NCBI RefSeq assembly: GCF_000092925.1
Contig: NC_014217.1
Span: 1,240,001 to 1,304,000, forward strand
Origin: Ancylobacter novellus DSM 506
GTDB lineage: Bacteria > Pseudomonadota > Alphaproteobacteria > Rhizobiales > Xanthobacteraceae
Direction of reading: 5' to 3'
Length of the DNA: 64,000 bases
The notes beneath the pieces were generated by a model, which was not told the origin of the DNA, ran no database searches, and saw nothing but the letters and a program-made list of their open reading frames with translations. Shown here one piece after another: positions 10,101 through 17,462 of the stretch. The translations under genes and the position numbers were made by a program. Within the stretch, counting starts at the first letter, position 1, and each line of letters opens with the position of its first letter.

Positions 10101-10239
10101 GCCCCCCGTCCAAAAGGATTCTGTCAATACGACGTGGGCCCAGGCGGTCGGCACCTGGGGACATGGAGGGCGACGGAAATGCCGCCGCCTTAAGGCGCTC
10201 CCTCGGCGGCGTCTTCAGCGGCTTCGACGTCACCTTTGA
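7195..10239 (+). CDS. autotransporter passenger with PATR repeats (frameshifted before the barrel)
   Basis: This frame encodes 1014 residues. It begins with a signal peptide (basic start, hydrophobic core, likely cleavage after RRAYA near residue 30) and a long Gly/Thr/Ser-rich beta-helix passenger. Residues about 426-714 hold three near-identical 97-residue repeats containing the passenger-associated transport repeat pattern (GLTLDGGTETLTGTSTYTG). After residue ~890 it enters the start of the autotransporter barrel region (GEIYASGFGMMLDDSRYVRDA, then WAQAVGTWG). It then reads out of frame into a basic tail from about 10160. The barrel continues in the next frame (10163-10972). GGAGG lies 3 bases before the ATG. 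Unless the shift is a sequence error or is bypassed, the passenger cannot be displayed. Confidence 0.85.
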   Translation: MAHRLLSRRLILSSSMLASAVIGYGRRAYAACVPAGGSSFICSGASTGQSISAANADVSTLPGFSVTTASSNALSITGSGDLFYTDTNFSPLTAVAGNGLNMSTNVVAPGSITIHTNGVINTRNYGIRARNIGTGALSITADGDITSAGTTTLSRGISAINFGTDLSVVTGAGVSVTGARYGILGRNYGTGSTTVTVNGDVTASGTTGIDTAIVARGNAGVTLTTATGTTVSGQENGLFLQSSGNGSLNITVNGDVTGTNDDGIYARTGAGGSIAVTVASTSQVTSTGIGADDFAIDTSALGIVNGATNLTVAGTLNGGAGGAVRFHRSSALADRLELHPTAVINGTVFAGPGSDTLALGGIGAGNFDVSQIGPAAQYQDFEVFEKVGASAWTLIGTNASITDWTVNAGVLSVQGMMPNTAFTVDGGTLALGATGDISSVNLNGAASVFDISGTTAGASITSLSGVAGSSVTLGSQTLTLSGAAGTFGGVLAGSGGLTLDGGTETLTGTSTYTGATNINGGTLALASTGSIANSGGVKLNGAASVFDISGTTAGASITSLSGVAGSSVTLGSQTLTLSGAAGTFGGVLAGSGGLTLDGGTETLTGTSTYTGATNINGGTLALASTGSIANSGGVNLNGAASVFNISGTTAGASITSLSGVAGSSVTLGSQTLTLSGAAGTFGGVLAGSGGLTLNGGTETLTGTSTYTGATNINAGTLLVDGSIASSSGVTVNSGGTVGGTGTLPSTAINGGVLSPGTPIGVLNVQGILSFTPTSTYQVSISPSASGRTDVTGTAALSGTALVIAYPGSYPKNSTYTILTAAGGVNGTFSDLSWASDFLCACLSYDANNVYLNITSTGLTFADVGRTANQVATGAAVELLDTGNPIYDVIVLGSAEQARAAFDLLSGEIYASGFGMMLDDSRYVRDAVFGRLRQTYGSGAGSPPTALTGSAAVVNGAADNASSTGLTSTMPPVQKDSVNTTWAQAVGTWGHGGRRKCRRLKALPRRRLQRLRRHL
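8470..9335 (+). repeat. three tandem 291-bp coding repeats
   Basis: Copies begin near 8470, 8754 and 9045, with a constant period of 291 bases once past the variable first 40 bases. They differ at only a handful of positions over their shared length (for example AACCTGAAC/AAGTTGAAC and GACATC/AACATC). Each encodes one beta-helix block with a PATR motif. Near-identity at DNA level points to recent duplication or ongoing gene conversion, and copy number could vary by slippage or recombination. Confidence 0.95.
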
Positions 10240-10972
10240 CGAACGATGGCGGCTTGGATTTGCCGGCGGCTACACGCGCTCATCGCTGCACGTCGACGAC
10301 CGGACATCGACGGGTGCCGTCGACAATTATCACTTAGGTCTCTATGGCGGCGGCCAACTCGGCATGATCGGTTTGCGGTCCGGCATCGCCCAGACATGGC
10401 ACGATGTCGCGATGGATCGCGCGATCGCGTTCTCGTCTGGGGAATTGTGCTGCGCCTCCACCTTCGGCGATTCCGTGAAAGCCGATTATCGCGGACGGAC
10501 GATGCAGGCGTTCGGCGAGGTCGGCGTTGGCTATTCTGCGGGCCGCACCATTATCGAGCCGTTTGCGAACGCGGCCTATGTAAACGTCCACACCGATGGC
10601 TTTACGGAGAGCGGCGGCGCGGCGGCGCTCGCTGTGAACGGACATTCGAGCGATGCGGTCTTCACGACCTTGGGTACACGGGTCACAATCACTCATGTGC
10701 TCGCCGATAGTGCGACGATCAGCACTTATGGCATGTTCGGCTGGCAACACGCCTTCGGCGACATTACGCCGGCCATGACCATGGCCTTTGCCTCCGGCGG
10801 TTCTGGATTTAACATTGGCGGCAACCCGCTCGCACGGAACGCGGCACTCGTCGAAGCGGGTATGAACGTGCGCCTCAGCCCGACTGCGACCATCGACCTC
10901 TCTTACATCGGCCAGCTCTCGGATCGGGAGACTGATCACGCGATCAGGGGAAATCTGATCTGGCGCTTCTAA
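10163..10972 (+). CDS. autotransporter beta-barrel domain (second half of split gene)
   Basis: This frame carries a typical autotransporter translocator barrel of about 265 residues: GDGNAAALRRSLGGVFSGFD, then alternating strands such as RLGFAGGYTRSSL, YHLGLYGGG, TMQAFGEVGVGYS and STYGMFGWQHAF. It ends in NLIWRF with the C-terminal Phe recognised by the outer-membrane assembly machinery. It has no signal peptide or good ribosome site of its own; the first ATG at 10163 lies inside what should be continuous coding from the passenger frame. The shift falls between about 10156 (a GGGG run) and 10165. It is best read as the 3' half of the gene starting at 7195. Confidence 0.85.
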   Translation: MEGDGNAAALRRSLGGVFSGFDVTFDERWRLGFAGGYTRSSLHVDDRTSTGAVDNYHLGLYGGGQLGMIGLRSGIAQTWHDVAMDRAIAFSSGELCCASTFGDSVKADYRGRTMQAFGEVGVGYSAGRTIIEPFANAAYVNVHTDGFTESGGAAALAVNGHSSDAVFTTLGTRVTITHVLADSATISTYGMFGWQHAFGDITPAMTMAFASGGSGFNIGGNPLARNAALVEAGMNVRLSPTATIDLSYIGQLSDRETDHAIRGNLIWRF

Positions 10973-11843
10973 GCGGACCGTCGAACGCATCTTGATTCAA
11001 ATGCTGCCGACTATCAGGACGGCCGTGCGCCGTCTCCTGACAACTGCCCGTCGCAGCCGTCGCCGCAACAGAGGTAGTTTTTCGGTGTGAGGAGCCGCCG
11101 CGGCTGCGAACTCCCGAAGCCAGGCGGCGAGCTTGATCCTTTGATCAATGGACCGCGCGAAACGATCCAATTTGACGGCCCATGTGACCTCTCGACTTCC
11201 ATCTGGGCCAGCGATGGCCACGCCCAACGCTTCGATAGCTGGCGGGTCGAAGTCCCAGAAGTTCAACCGCAGATCGCGTATAATGAAGCGCGGCATTGAA
11301 CGTGCACTGTATAGACATTACTCGACCGAACCGGATTCGATCGGGCGTCCTGGCACTGACCAGCGAGGCCTCGTACCCCATTGCCAATAGGTCGTGGGCG
11401 AGTCGAGTTCCTGCTTGCCCAGTTCAACGATCATATCTTCCGCATTCGACCTTCTTTCGCTTGTGAACCCGAAGTGTCGTCAGATATTCGTGGCGACCGA
11501 TAGCTGGCGTACGATTGCCTGGTCGGTTGCCCATGTATTCGCGCGGAGCGCAAGTTGCCGCATGATGACATCGATGCCCAGAACCGAGCTGGAATCTCAC
11601 CGCGAGCTGGTCGCGATGACGAAGAATATCGGTGCCAATGCCTAAAGTATGACGTCGATCATCGCTTGCCGATCCGTTGTGCTGTTCCGCAGCAACATAC
11701 TGGAGGCGCAACGTTGTGCCTATACTTGGTATCCTCACGGAACGTGCAAATCAATAACGATTATGGCGTGCGATGACAGTATATCGCCGCCGGGATTACC
11801 ATTATGCATAAGCCGACGCTGAAGACATCAAGGATGTGCAGGT
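10973..11843. other. poorly coding accessory stretch
   Basis: Nothing in these 871 bases is convincingly a gene. A minus-strand frame at 10997-11296 (99 codons, starting MPRFIIRDLRLNFWDFD) looks more protein-like than the rest but matches no family I know and ends in an arginine-rich tail; it could be a decayed gene start. Base composition is visibly less GC-biased than in the flanking operons. The stretch lies between a broken autotransporter and a truncated hydrolase, so it is probably debris from past insertions and deletions. Confidence 0.5.
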
Positions 11844-12227
11844 CGCCGCAGAAAGACGCCCGGGGCCGTCAGGGTGACGCCGGACGGCTACACCTATCTC
11901 GATCCCGTCGACTTTCCGAAGCTGTTCGCGCCGGACCTTCCCGAGGAACAGGCGAAGTTCGAGGTACGCTCCCAGGTTCTGGCAAAGAAGGAAGTGTTCA
12001 CGACACCCCTGACCGTCGCGGCCTGGAAGATGAAACCCACCTGGGGCATCGTCGCGGGCAATGACCAGATCATCAATCCCGATCTCGAGTGCTTCTATTG
12101 CGACCGGGCCAAGGCACCGTTCATCGTCATCGAAGGTGCCAGCCACTCGGTCTATGAGTCCCATGCGGCTCGCGTCGCAGAGGTCATCGCGGAGGCGGCG
12201 CGCAAGGTGGAAGAGAAGGCTCCCTGA
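11844..12227 (+). pseudogene. C-terminal remnant of an alpha/beta hydrolase
   Basis: About 125 codons are left, from RKTPGAVRVTPDGYTYLDP to the stop. They cover the cap region and the C-terminal strands of an alpha/beta hydrolase. The acid-bearing region is visible in KPTWGIVAGNDQIINPDLE, and the catalytic His in EGASHSVYESH. The half with the oxyanion hole and nucleophile elbow is missing; sequence before about 11840 is unrelated. A GTG at 11874 could start a short product, but it could not be catalytic. A strong hairpin terminator follows. The family includes esterases and haloalkanoate dehalogenase-like enzymes; the original substrate is unknown. Confidence 0.75.
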
Positions 12228-12257
12228 CACCCGAGCAGCGCGACGTGCCTAAAGCCG

Positions 12258-12284
12258 GCGCCGCCGCAAGTCGGCGGCGCTTTC
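12258..12284 (+). terminator. intrinsic terminator after hydrolase remnant
   Basis: A perfect 9-bp GC stem (GCGCCGCCG/CGGCGGCGC) with a 5-base loop is followed by TTTC. It insulates the malonate operon from upstream transcription. The T-tract is short, as is common in GC-rich genomes. Confidence 0.7.
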
Positions 12285-12305
12285 AGCCCAGGTGAGAGGC
12301 CGCCA

Positions 12306-13976
12306 ATGAGCAACCGATCAGGCAGTCCGACGCAACGAACGTGGGATCGCACCCGACAGTCGCGCGAGGCGCGGCTGGCTGCCGCGAGTGCCTACGCCAG
12401 GGGCAAGCTGGTCGCCGCCGACAATGTGACGAAGCTGTTGGAAGCCGTGGTGCGCCCCGGTGACCGCGTCTGTCTCGAAGGTGATAACCAGAAGCAGGCG
12501 GATTTCCTCGCCGCCAGCCTCGCGGCGGTCGATCCCAAGATCGTCAACGATCTTCACATCGTGCAGTCTGGCGTGGTGCTGGCCGAGCATCTCGACCTGT
12601 TCGAGGCGGGCGTCGCCAAGCGGCTCGACTTTTCCTATTCGGGGCCGCAGGGAGGCGCCATCGCACGGGCGCTCAAGGCAGGAAAGATCGAGCTCGGCGC
12701 GGTCCATACCTATCTCGAACTGTTCTCGCGCTACTTCGTCGACCTGACTCCGCATGTGGCGCTCACCGTCGCGCGCTGCGCCGACCGGGACGGCAATCTC
12801 TACATGGGTCCGAACACCGAGGACTCGCCCGTCGTCGTCGAGGCCACCGCCTTCAAGCAGGGCATCGTCATCGCCCAGGTGAACGAGCTCGTGGACAGGG
12901 TGCCGCGCGTCGACGTTCCCGGCGACCGCGTAGACTTCGTAATCGTCGCGCCCGAACCCTTCTACATCGAGCCGCTCTTCACCCGCGACCCGGCGCAGAT
13001 CACCGAGACGCAGATCCTCGGCGCCATGCTGGCGATCAAGGGCATCTATGCGCCGTACGGCGTCAAGCGGCTCAACCATGGCATCGGCTTCAACACGGCC
13101 GCCATCGAGTTGATCCTGCCGACCTTTGCCGAAAGGCTGGGGCTGAAGGGCAAGATCGCCACCCATTTCGCTCTCAACCCGCATCCGACGCTGATCCCGG
13201 CCATCGAATCCGGCTGGGTCGAGCAGATCCACAGTTTCGGCTCCGAAGTGGGCATGGACGACTACATGCGGGCCCGACCCGACGTCTTCTTCACCGGGCG
13301 CGACGGGTCGATGGGCTCGAACCGGATGTACTGTCAGTCGGCGGGGCTCTATGCGACCGACCTGTTCATCGGCTCCACGCTGCAGATCGATCTCGCCGGC
13401 AATTCATCCACCTTCACCAAGGACCGCGTCGCCGGCTTCGGCGGGGCGCCGAATATGGGTTCCGATCCCCATGGACGCCGCCATGCCAGCGATCCCTGGC
13501 TTCAGGCCGGGCGCGAGGCGGCGGGCGATACGAAGGCGCTGCCGCGGGGACGAAAGCTGGTGGTGCAGATCGTCGAGACCTTCGGCGACAAACTGAGCCC
13601 GACTTTCGTCGAGGAGCTCGACAGCCTGGCTCTGGCGAGGAGCCTCGATCTGCCCTTGCCGCCGGTGATGATCTATGGCGATGACGTCTCCCACATCATC
13701 ACCGAGGAAGGCATCGCCAACCTGCTCTTGTGCCGCACGCCCCTCGAGCGCGAGCAGGCGATCCGCGGCATCGCCGGCTACACCGATGTCGGCCGGGCCC
13801 GCGACAAACGGATGGTGGAGGAATTGCGCGCCCGCAAGGTGATCCAGCGTCCCGAGGATCTCGGCATCGATCCGCTCGACGCCAATCGCAGCCTTCTTGC
13901 CGCGCGCTCCATCAAGGAGCTGATGCACTGGTCGGGCAATCTCTACGATCCGCCGGCCAAGTTCCGGAACTGGTGA
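12306..13976 (+). CDS. mdcA: malonate decarboxylase alpha subunit (ACP transferase)
   Basis: A 556-residue protein, the usual MdcA length. MdcA swaps acetyl-ACP with malonate to give malonyl-ACP and acetate, the first step of the biotin-independent malonate decarboxylase cycle in the cytoplasm. Conserved segments include VVRPGDRVCLEGDNQKQADFLA, HNDLHIVQSG-type CoA-transferase-like motifs, GSNRMYCQSAGLYATDLFIGSTLQIDL and GFGGAPNMGSDPHGRRH. GAGAGG precedes the ATG. It is the first gene of a seven-gene operon and lies 21 bases after the upstream terminator, so the promoter must overlap or lie within that hairpin region, or further upstream. Confidence 0.97.
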   Translation: MSNRSGSPTQRTWDRTRQSREARLAAASAYARGKLVAADNVTKLLEAVVRPGDRVCLEGDNQKQADFLAASLAAVDPKIVNDLHIVQSGVVLAEHLDLFEAGVAKRLDFSYSGPQGGAIARALKAGKIELGAVHTYLELFSRYFVDLTPHVALTVARCADRDGNLYMGPNTEDSPVVVEATAFKQGIVIAQVNELVDRVPRVDVPGDRVDFVIVAPEPFYIEPLFTRDPAQITETQILGAMLAIKGIYAPYGVKRLNHGIGFNTAAIELILPTFAERLGLKGKIATHFALNPHPTLIPAIESGWVEQIHSFGSEVGMDDYMRARPDVFFTGRDGSMGSNRMYCQSAGLYATDLFIGSTLQIDLAGNSSTFTKDRVAGFGGAPNMGSDPHGRRHASDPWLQAGREAAGDTKALPRGRKLVVQIVETFGDKLSPTFVEELDSLALARSLDLPLPPVMIYGDDVSHIITEEGIANLLLCRTPLEREQAIRGIAGYTDVGRARDKRMVEELRARKVIQRPEDLGIDPLDANRSLLAARSIKELMHWSGNLYDPPAKFRNW

Positions 13977-13986
13977 GGAGGTGGTC

Positions 13987-14304
13987 ATGGAAAACCTGAA
14001 GTTCCATCACAAGACCCGCTCTGCCGCGCCCGGCTCGTCTCCGGACGTCCTCGTCGGCGTGGTCGCCTCCGGCAATCTCGAGGTGCTGCTGGAGCGCGTT
14101 CTGGCCGACACGGAGTGTACGGTGGAGGTCGCCACGCCGGTCAGCGGATTCGACGACGTGTGGAAGGCCGTCATCGCCGATTTCGTGGAGCGAGCCTCGC
14201 CTGGTGGGCTGCGCATCTCGATCAATGACGGCGGCGCCCGTCCCGACACGGTGATGCTGCGCCTCATGCAGGGCGTGCGCAAAATGGAGAGCGGCCATGA
14301 GTGA
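13987..14304 (+). CDS. mdcC: malonate decarboxylase acyl carrier protein (delta subunit)
   Basis: A 105-residue carrier protein. The family attaches 2'-(5''-phosphoribosyl)-3'-dephospho-CoA through a Ser in VASG(D/N)LE; here it is Ser28 of VVASGNLEVLLE. The prosthetic group carries the acetyl or malonyl thioester between MdcA and the MdcDE decarboxylase. GAGGAGGTGG lies just before the ATG at 13987, which is preferred to a GTG at 13981. The gene follows mdcA by 10 bases and overlaps mdcD by 8 bases. Its prosthetic group is made and attached by the products of mdcB and mdcG downstream. Confidence 0.96.
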   Translation: MENLKFHHKTRSAAPGSSPDVLVGVVASGNLEVLLERVLADTECTVEVATPVSGFDDVWKAVIADFVERASPGGLRISINDGGARPDTVMLRLMQGVRKMESGHE

Positions 14305-15226
14305 CGTCTCCCGTTCCGACATCGACGCCGCCAGCTGGTTCCTTTCCACCGCCCGCGAGCGCATCGCGGGGCTGCTCGACGAGGGCAGCTTCACAGAATT
14401 TCTGCCGCCGACGGAGCGGGTGCGCAGTCCCCATCTCGCCCTGTTCGACCTGCCGGCCGCCTTCGACGACGGCATGATCGTTGGGCGCGGCCGGCTCGCC
14501 GGCGCGAACGTCCTGATCGCCGCGCAGGAGGGGCAGTTCATGGGCGGCACGTTCGCTGAGGTGAGCGGCGCCAAGCTGGTCGGCCTGCTGCGCGCCGCGA
14601 GCGTCGACGACAAGCTGCCCCGCACCGTCCTGCTGTTGCTCGACAGCGGCGGCGTGCGTCTGCAGGAGGCCAATGCCGGCGAACTCGCGGTCGCGGAGGT
14701 GATGCGCGCCATCGTCGAGGCCCGTGCCGCGGGTGTCGCGGTGATCGCCCTCGTCGGCGGGCGTGCCGGCTGCTTCGGGGGTGCCGGCCTGACCGCCGCG
14801 ACCTGCTCGGCTATCGCCATTTCGGGCCAAGGTCGCATCGGCGTCACCGGTCCCGAGGTGATCGAGACCAACAAGGGCGTCGAGGAATTCGATTCCCAGG
14901 ACAAGGCTCTGGTGTGGAGCGTCACGGGCGGTCGCACGCGCCGGCTGATCGGCGGCGCCGACGCCTATGTCGACGACAGCGTTGCCGGCTTCCGGGAGGC
15001 CGCGCTGGCGTTGATGCAGAGGACCGCGACCTTCGACCTCGCCAGACTGCAGGCCGAACATACGCGGCTCGCCGGACGTGTGGTGAAGCTCGGCGCCTGC
15101 ACCCTCGCCACCGACATGTGGACCGCGCTCGGCATTTCCGATCCGCAGGGCATCACCGACATGGATGACGACGCCTTTCGGGCGGTCGCGGCAACCATGG
15201 GGGAGATCGACCATGACGCTCGCTGA
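14297..15226 (+). CDS. mdcD: malonate decarboxylase beta subunit
   Basis: A 309-residue carboxyltransferase-fold protein. With MdcE it decarboxylates malonyl-ACP to acetyl-ACP and CO2. Recognisable parts are the N-terminal SWFLSTARERIAGLLDEGSFTEFLPP, the SGGVRLQEANAGELA core and the oxyanion-type GGRAGCFGGAGL loop (about residues 154-166). Length fits the family. Start and stop overlap mdcC and mdcE (8 and 14 bases), showing translational coupling in the operon. Confidence 0.96.
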   Translation: MSDVSRSDIDAASWFLSTARERIAGLLDEGSFTEFLPPTERVRSPHLALFDLPAAFDDGMIVGRGRLAGANVLIAAQEGQFMGGTFAEVSGAKLVGLLRAASVDDKLPRTVLLLLDSGGVRLQEANAGELAVAEVMRAIVEARAAGVAVIALVGGRAGCFGGAGLTAATCSAIAISGQGRIGVTGPEVIETNKGVEEFDSQDKALVWSVTGGRTRRLIGGADAYVDDSVAGFREAALALMQRTATFDLARLQAEHTRLAGRVVKLGACTLATDMWTALGISDPQGITDMDDDAFRAVAATMGEIDHDAR

Positions 15227-15944
15227 GATTCTCGACAGCCTCTTCCCCGACGGCCACGACATAGCAGCACGCTCCGACCATCTCGTGATCGGCACGGGCA
15301 AGCGGGCCGATGGCAGTCCGGTCGAGGTGATCGGTATCGCCGATGGAGACGCGCTTGGCATTTCCGGCCTGTTGCCGCTGGCGGCGCGCGTCCTCGAGGT
15401 GGTGGGGGAGGGCGGCAAGACGCCGATCCTCGTTCTCGTCGACACCGAGGGCCAGCTCATGTCGCGCCATGACGAGATGCTGGGCCTGAACGAATACCTT
15501 TCGCACCTCGCCAAATGCCTGCGTCTGGCGAGCCTGAACGGCCATCCGACGATTGCGCTCAACTACGGCAAGGCCGCCGCCGGTGCCTTCCTCGCCACGG
15601 CGGGAGCGACCGATATTCTCGTTGGCCTGCCCGGCGCCGAGCCGGCGGTGATGGATCTGCCCTCCATGGCAAGGGTTACCAAGCTGCCGCTGGAGAAGCT
15701 GACCGAGCTCTCCAAGACCACGCCGGTCTTCGCGCCAGGTCTCGATTCCATGTTCAAGGTTGGCGCGGTGACGCAGCTCTGGGATCCGACAACGCCGCTT
15801 GGCCCGCAATTCGAGGCGACGCTCGCCAATTTTCCGGCCGTGGACATGCGCGATGCTCTCGGTGCCGAGCGCGGCGGCCGTACTGTCGCGGCAGGCATCG
15901 CCCGCACGGTGGCTGATCGGGCCAGCGGCGACCATTATGCGTGA
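15213..15944 (+). CDS. mdcE: malonate decarboxylase gamma subunit
   Basis: A 243-residue partner of MdcD in the decarboxylase core. It starts MTLAEILDSLFPDGHDI and contains VLVDTEGQLMSRHDEMLGLNEYLSHLAKCL and a carboxyltransferase-like NYGKAAAGAFLATAGATD segment. The ATG at 15213 is chosen over an in-frame ATG further upstream because it begins the conserved N-terminus and lies within the end of mdcD, as in other mdc operons. The stop overlaps the mdcG start by 8 bases. Confidence 0.95.
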   Translation: MTLAEILDSLFPDGHDIAARSDHLVIGTGKRADGSPVEVIGIADGDALGISGLLPLAARVLEVVGEGGKTPILVLVDTEGQLMSRHDEMLGLNEYLSHLAKCLRLASLNGHPTIALNYGKAAAGAFLATAGATDILVGLPGAEPAVMDLPSMARVTKLPLEKLTELSKTTPVFAPGLDSMFKVGAVTQLWDPTTPLGPQFEATLANFPAVDMRDALGAERGGRTVAAGIARTVADRASGDHYA

Positions 15945-16611
15945 CGGCCGATACGCACGGCACGACCTGTTGCGGGTGACGCCCGAGGGATGGCGAGCCA
16001 CGCTCACTGTCACCGAAGGTCTCGAGCGTCTGTCTGATGAGCCGCGTCGGCTGGTCGAAGGCTGGTGTGAACGGGGCTGGCCGCTGATCGTGCGCCGTCC
16101 GTGCGAGGGGCATGAGACCGGCATAGCCGTCGGCCTGCCGCTGCCGCCGTCGCACGGCAAGCTGAGGCTGGGCTTTACCCTGGCCCCGCACCATGTGGCG
16201 CACCAGGTCCCCGGCGTCGCGCTGGCGGACGCGCTTGCCACCGCACCAGCCGACCTTCGCCCTCAGCTCGAGGCGGTGATCGCGCTGTCAAAGCGCCTGT
16301 CGCTCACGCCGACCGTCTTCGGCGCGCTGCTCTGGCAGCATGTGACGGGACTGGTCTATCTCCGCCCAGGTTCCGATGTCGACCTGCTTTGGCCGATGAG
16401 CGACCCCGGTCCGCTGCCTGGGTTGCTGGATGGCCTAGCAGCGCTCGACGCGAAAGGGCCCGCCCGACTCGACGGGGAGATCATCCTGCCCAACGGGGAG
16501 GGGGTGAATTGGCGAGAGCTGCGAGGCCAGCGTGAGCGGCCGGACGACCGGGTACTGGTGAAGTCGCTGGACGGGGCGGAGCTGAGATGCGCACGAAACC
16601 TGTTTCCCTGA
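15937..16611 (+). CDS. mdcG: malonate decarboxylase holo-ACP synthase (phosphoribosyl-dephospho-CoA transferase)
   Basis: A 224-residue MdcG-family enzyme that transfers the prosthetic group precursor onto the MdcC serine. It starts MRDGRYARHDLLRVTPEGW, the usual N-terminus with an (A/P)RHDLL motif, and contains RPCEGHETGIAVGLPLP. A long extension of the frame upstream (to 15799) runs through mdcE and is not coding. The gene overlaps mdcE by 8 and mdcB by 25 bases. In many genomes mdcG lies in this position, between mdcE and the maturation or acyltransferase genes. Confidence 0.92.
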   Translation: MRDGRYARHDLLRVTPEGWRATLTVTEGLERLSDEPRRLVEGWCERGWPLIVRRPCEGHETGIAVGLPLPPSHGKLRLGFTLAPHHVAHQVPGVALADALATAPADLRPQLEAVIALSKRLSLTPTVFGALLWQHVTGLVYLRPGSDVDLLWPMSDPGPLPGLLDGLAALDAKGPARLDGEIILPNGEGVNWRELRGQRERPDDRVLVKSLDGAELRCARNLFP

Positions 16612-17462
16612 TCGAGGCGGCATCCGAGCCCCTCGCCTTAAGGCGCGTCGACGCCGAACGTATCGGCGATCTGGCGGCGGAGGCGCTGACCGCGGAGCTC
16701 GACGCTTGGCCCAAGCCCGGACTTGTCAGCCCGCTCGACAATGGCAGCCATGAAGACATGGACTACGCAACCTTCGAGCGCAGCATAGCGGCACTGCGTC
16801 CCTACTATGCCGACCTCGCCATCGCCGGGGCGGCGCAGGTGGGGATGGACGAGCTGCGCCGTATCGGGCGAATGGCGGAAGAGGCCATGCTCGCCGCCAC
16901 CGGCGGGGTGAATACGCATCGCGGTGCCATCTTCGCGCTCGGCCTGCTGTCGGCAGCCACAGGGGCTGCCATCGCGACATCGAAGCCGATCTCGGTGGAC
17001 CTTCTGACCACCACCGTTGCCCAACGCTGGGGGCAGGATATCCGGCGCGGACCGATCCCGCTAAATAGCCATGGTAGCGGCGCGCTGCGACGGTTCAGCG
17101 CCGGCGGTGCCCGGGCCGAGGCCGCGGCCGGTTTCCCGCACGCGCGGAACGTTGGCCTGCCGGCCCTGCGTGCCGGTCGCCTTCTGGCGGACGAGGAGGC
17201 CGCACGGGTACACGCCTTCTTCGCCCTGCTCGCCTCGATGGAGGATACCAATCTGCTGCACCGCGGTGGTCTCGATGGCCTCGCATTGGCCCGGCGCGAC
17301 GCGCAGGATTTTATGGACGCCGGGAGCGTCGGCCGGCCCGACTGGCTCGATCATGCCATGGCGATCCACCGTCGCTTCGTCACCCGTTGCCTGAGCCCCG
17401 GCGGCGCCGCCGACCTTCTGGCGGTAACGATCTTCCTCGACGCGCTGGAAGGAATGTCGTGA
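16587..17462 (+). CDS. mdcB: triphosphoribosyl-dephospho-CoA synthase
   Basis: A 291-residue CitG/MdcB-family enzyme making 2'-(5''-triphosphoribosyl)-3'-dephospho-CoA from ATP and dephospho-CoA, the precursor used by MdcG. The family signature is seen as KPGLVSPLDNGSHEDMD (about residues 49-65), with the internal GVNTHRGAIFALG block (about 110) and MEDTNLLHRGG near residue 216. It overlaps mdcG at its start and mdcH (GTGA) at its end. Confidence 0.95.
   Translation: MRTKPVSLIEAASEPLALRRVDAERIGDLAAEALTAELDAWPKPGLVSPLDNGSHEDMDYATFERSIAALRPYYADLAIAGAAQVGMDELRRIGRMAEEAMLAATGGVNTHRGAIFALGLLSAATGAAIATSKPISVDLLTTTVAQRWGQDIRRGPIPLNSHGSGALRRFSAGGARAEAAAGFPHARNVGLPALRAGRLLADEEAARVHAFFALLASMEDTNLLHRGGLDGLALARRDAQDFMDAGSVGRPDWLDHAMAIHRRFVTRCLSPGGAADLLAVTIFLDALEGMS

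Noticed and set aside
10997..11296. 99-codon minus-strand frame (starts MPRFIIRDLRLNFWDFD)
   Set aside because: Partly protein-like, but no family, no clear ribosome site and an arginine-rich end; left as part of the scar region.
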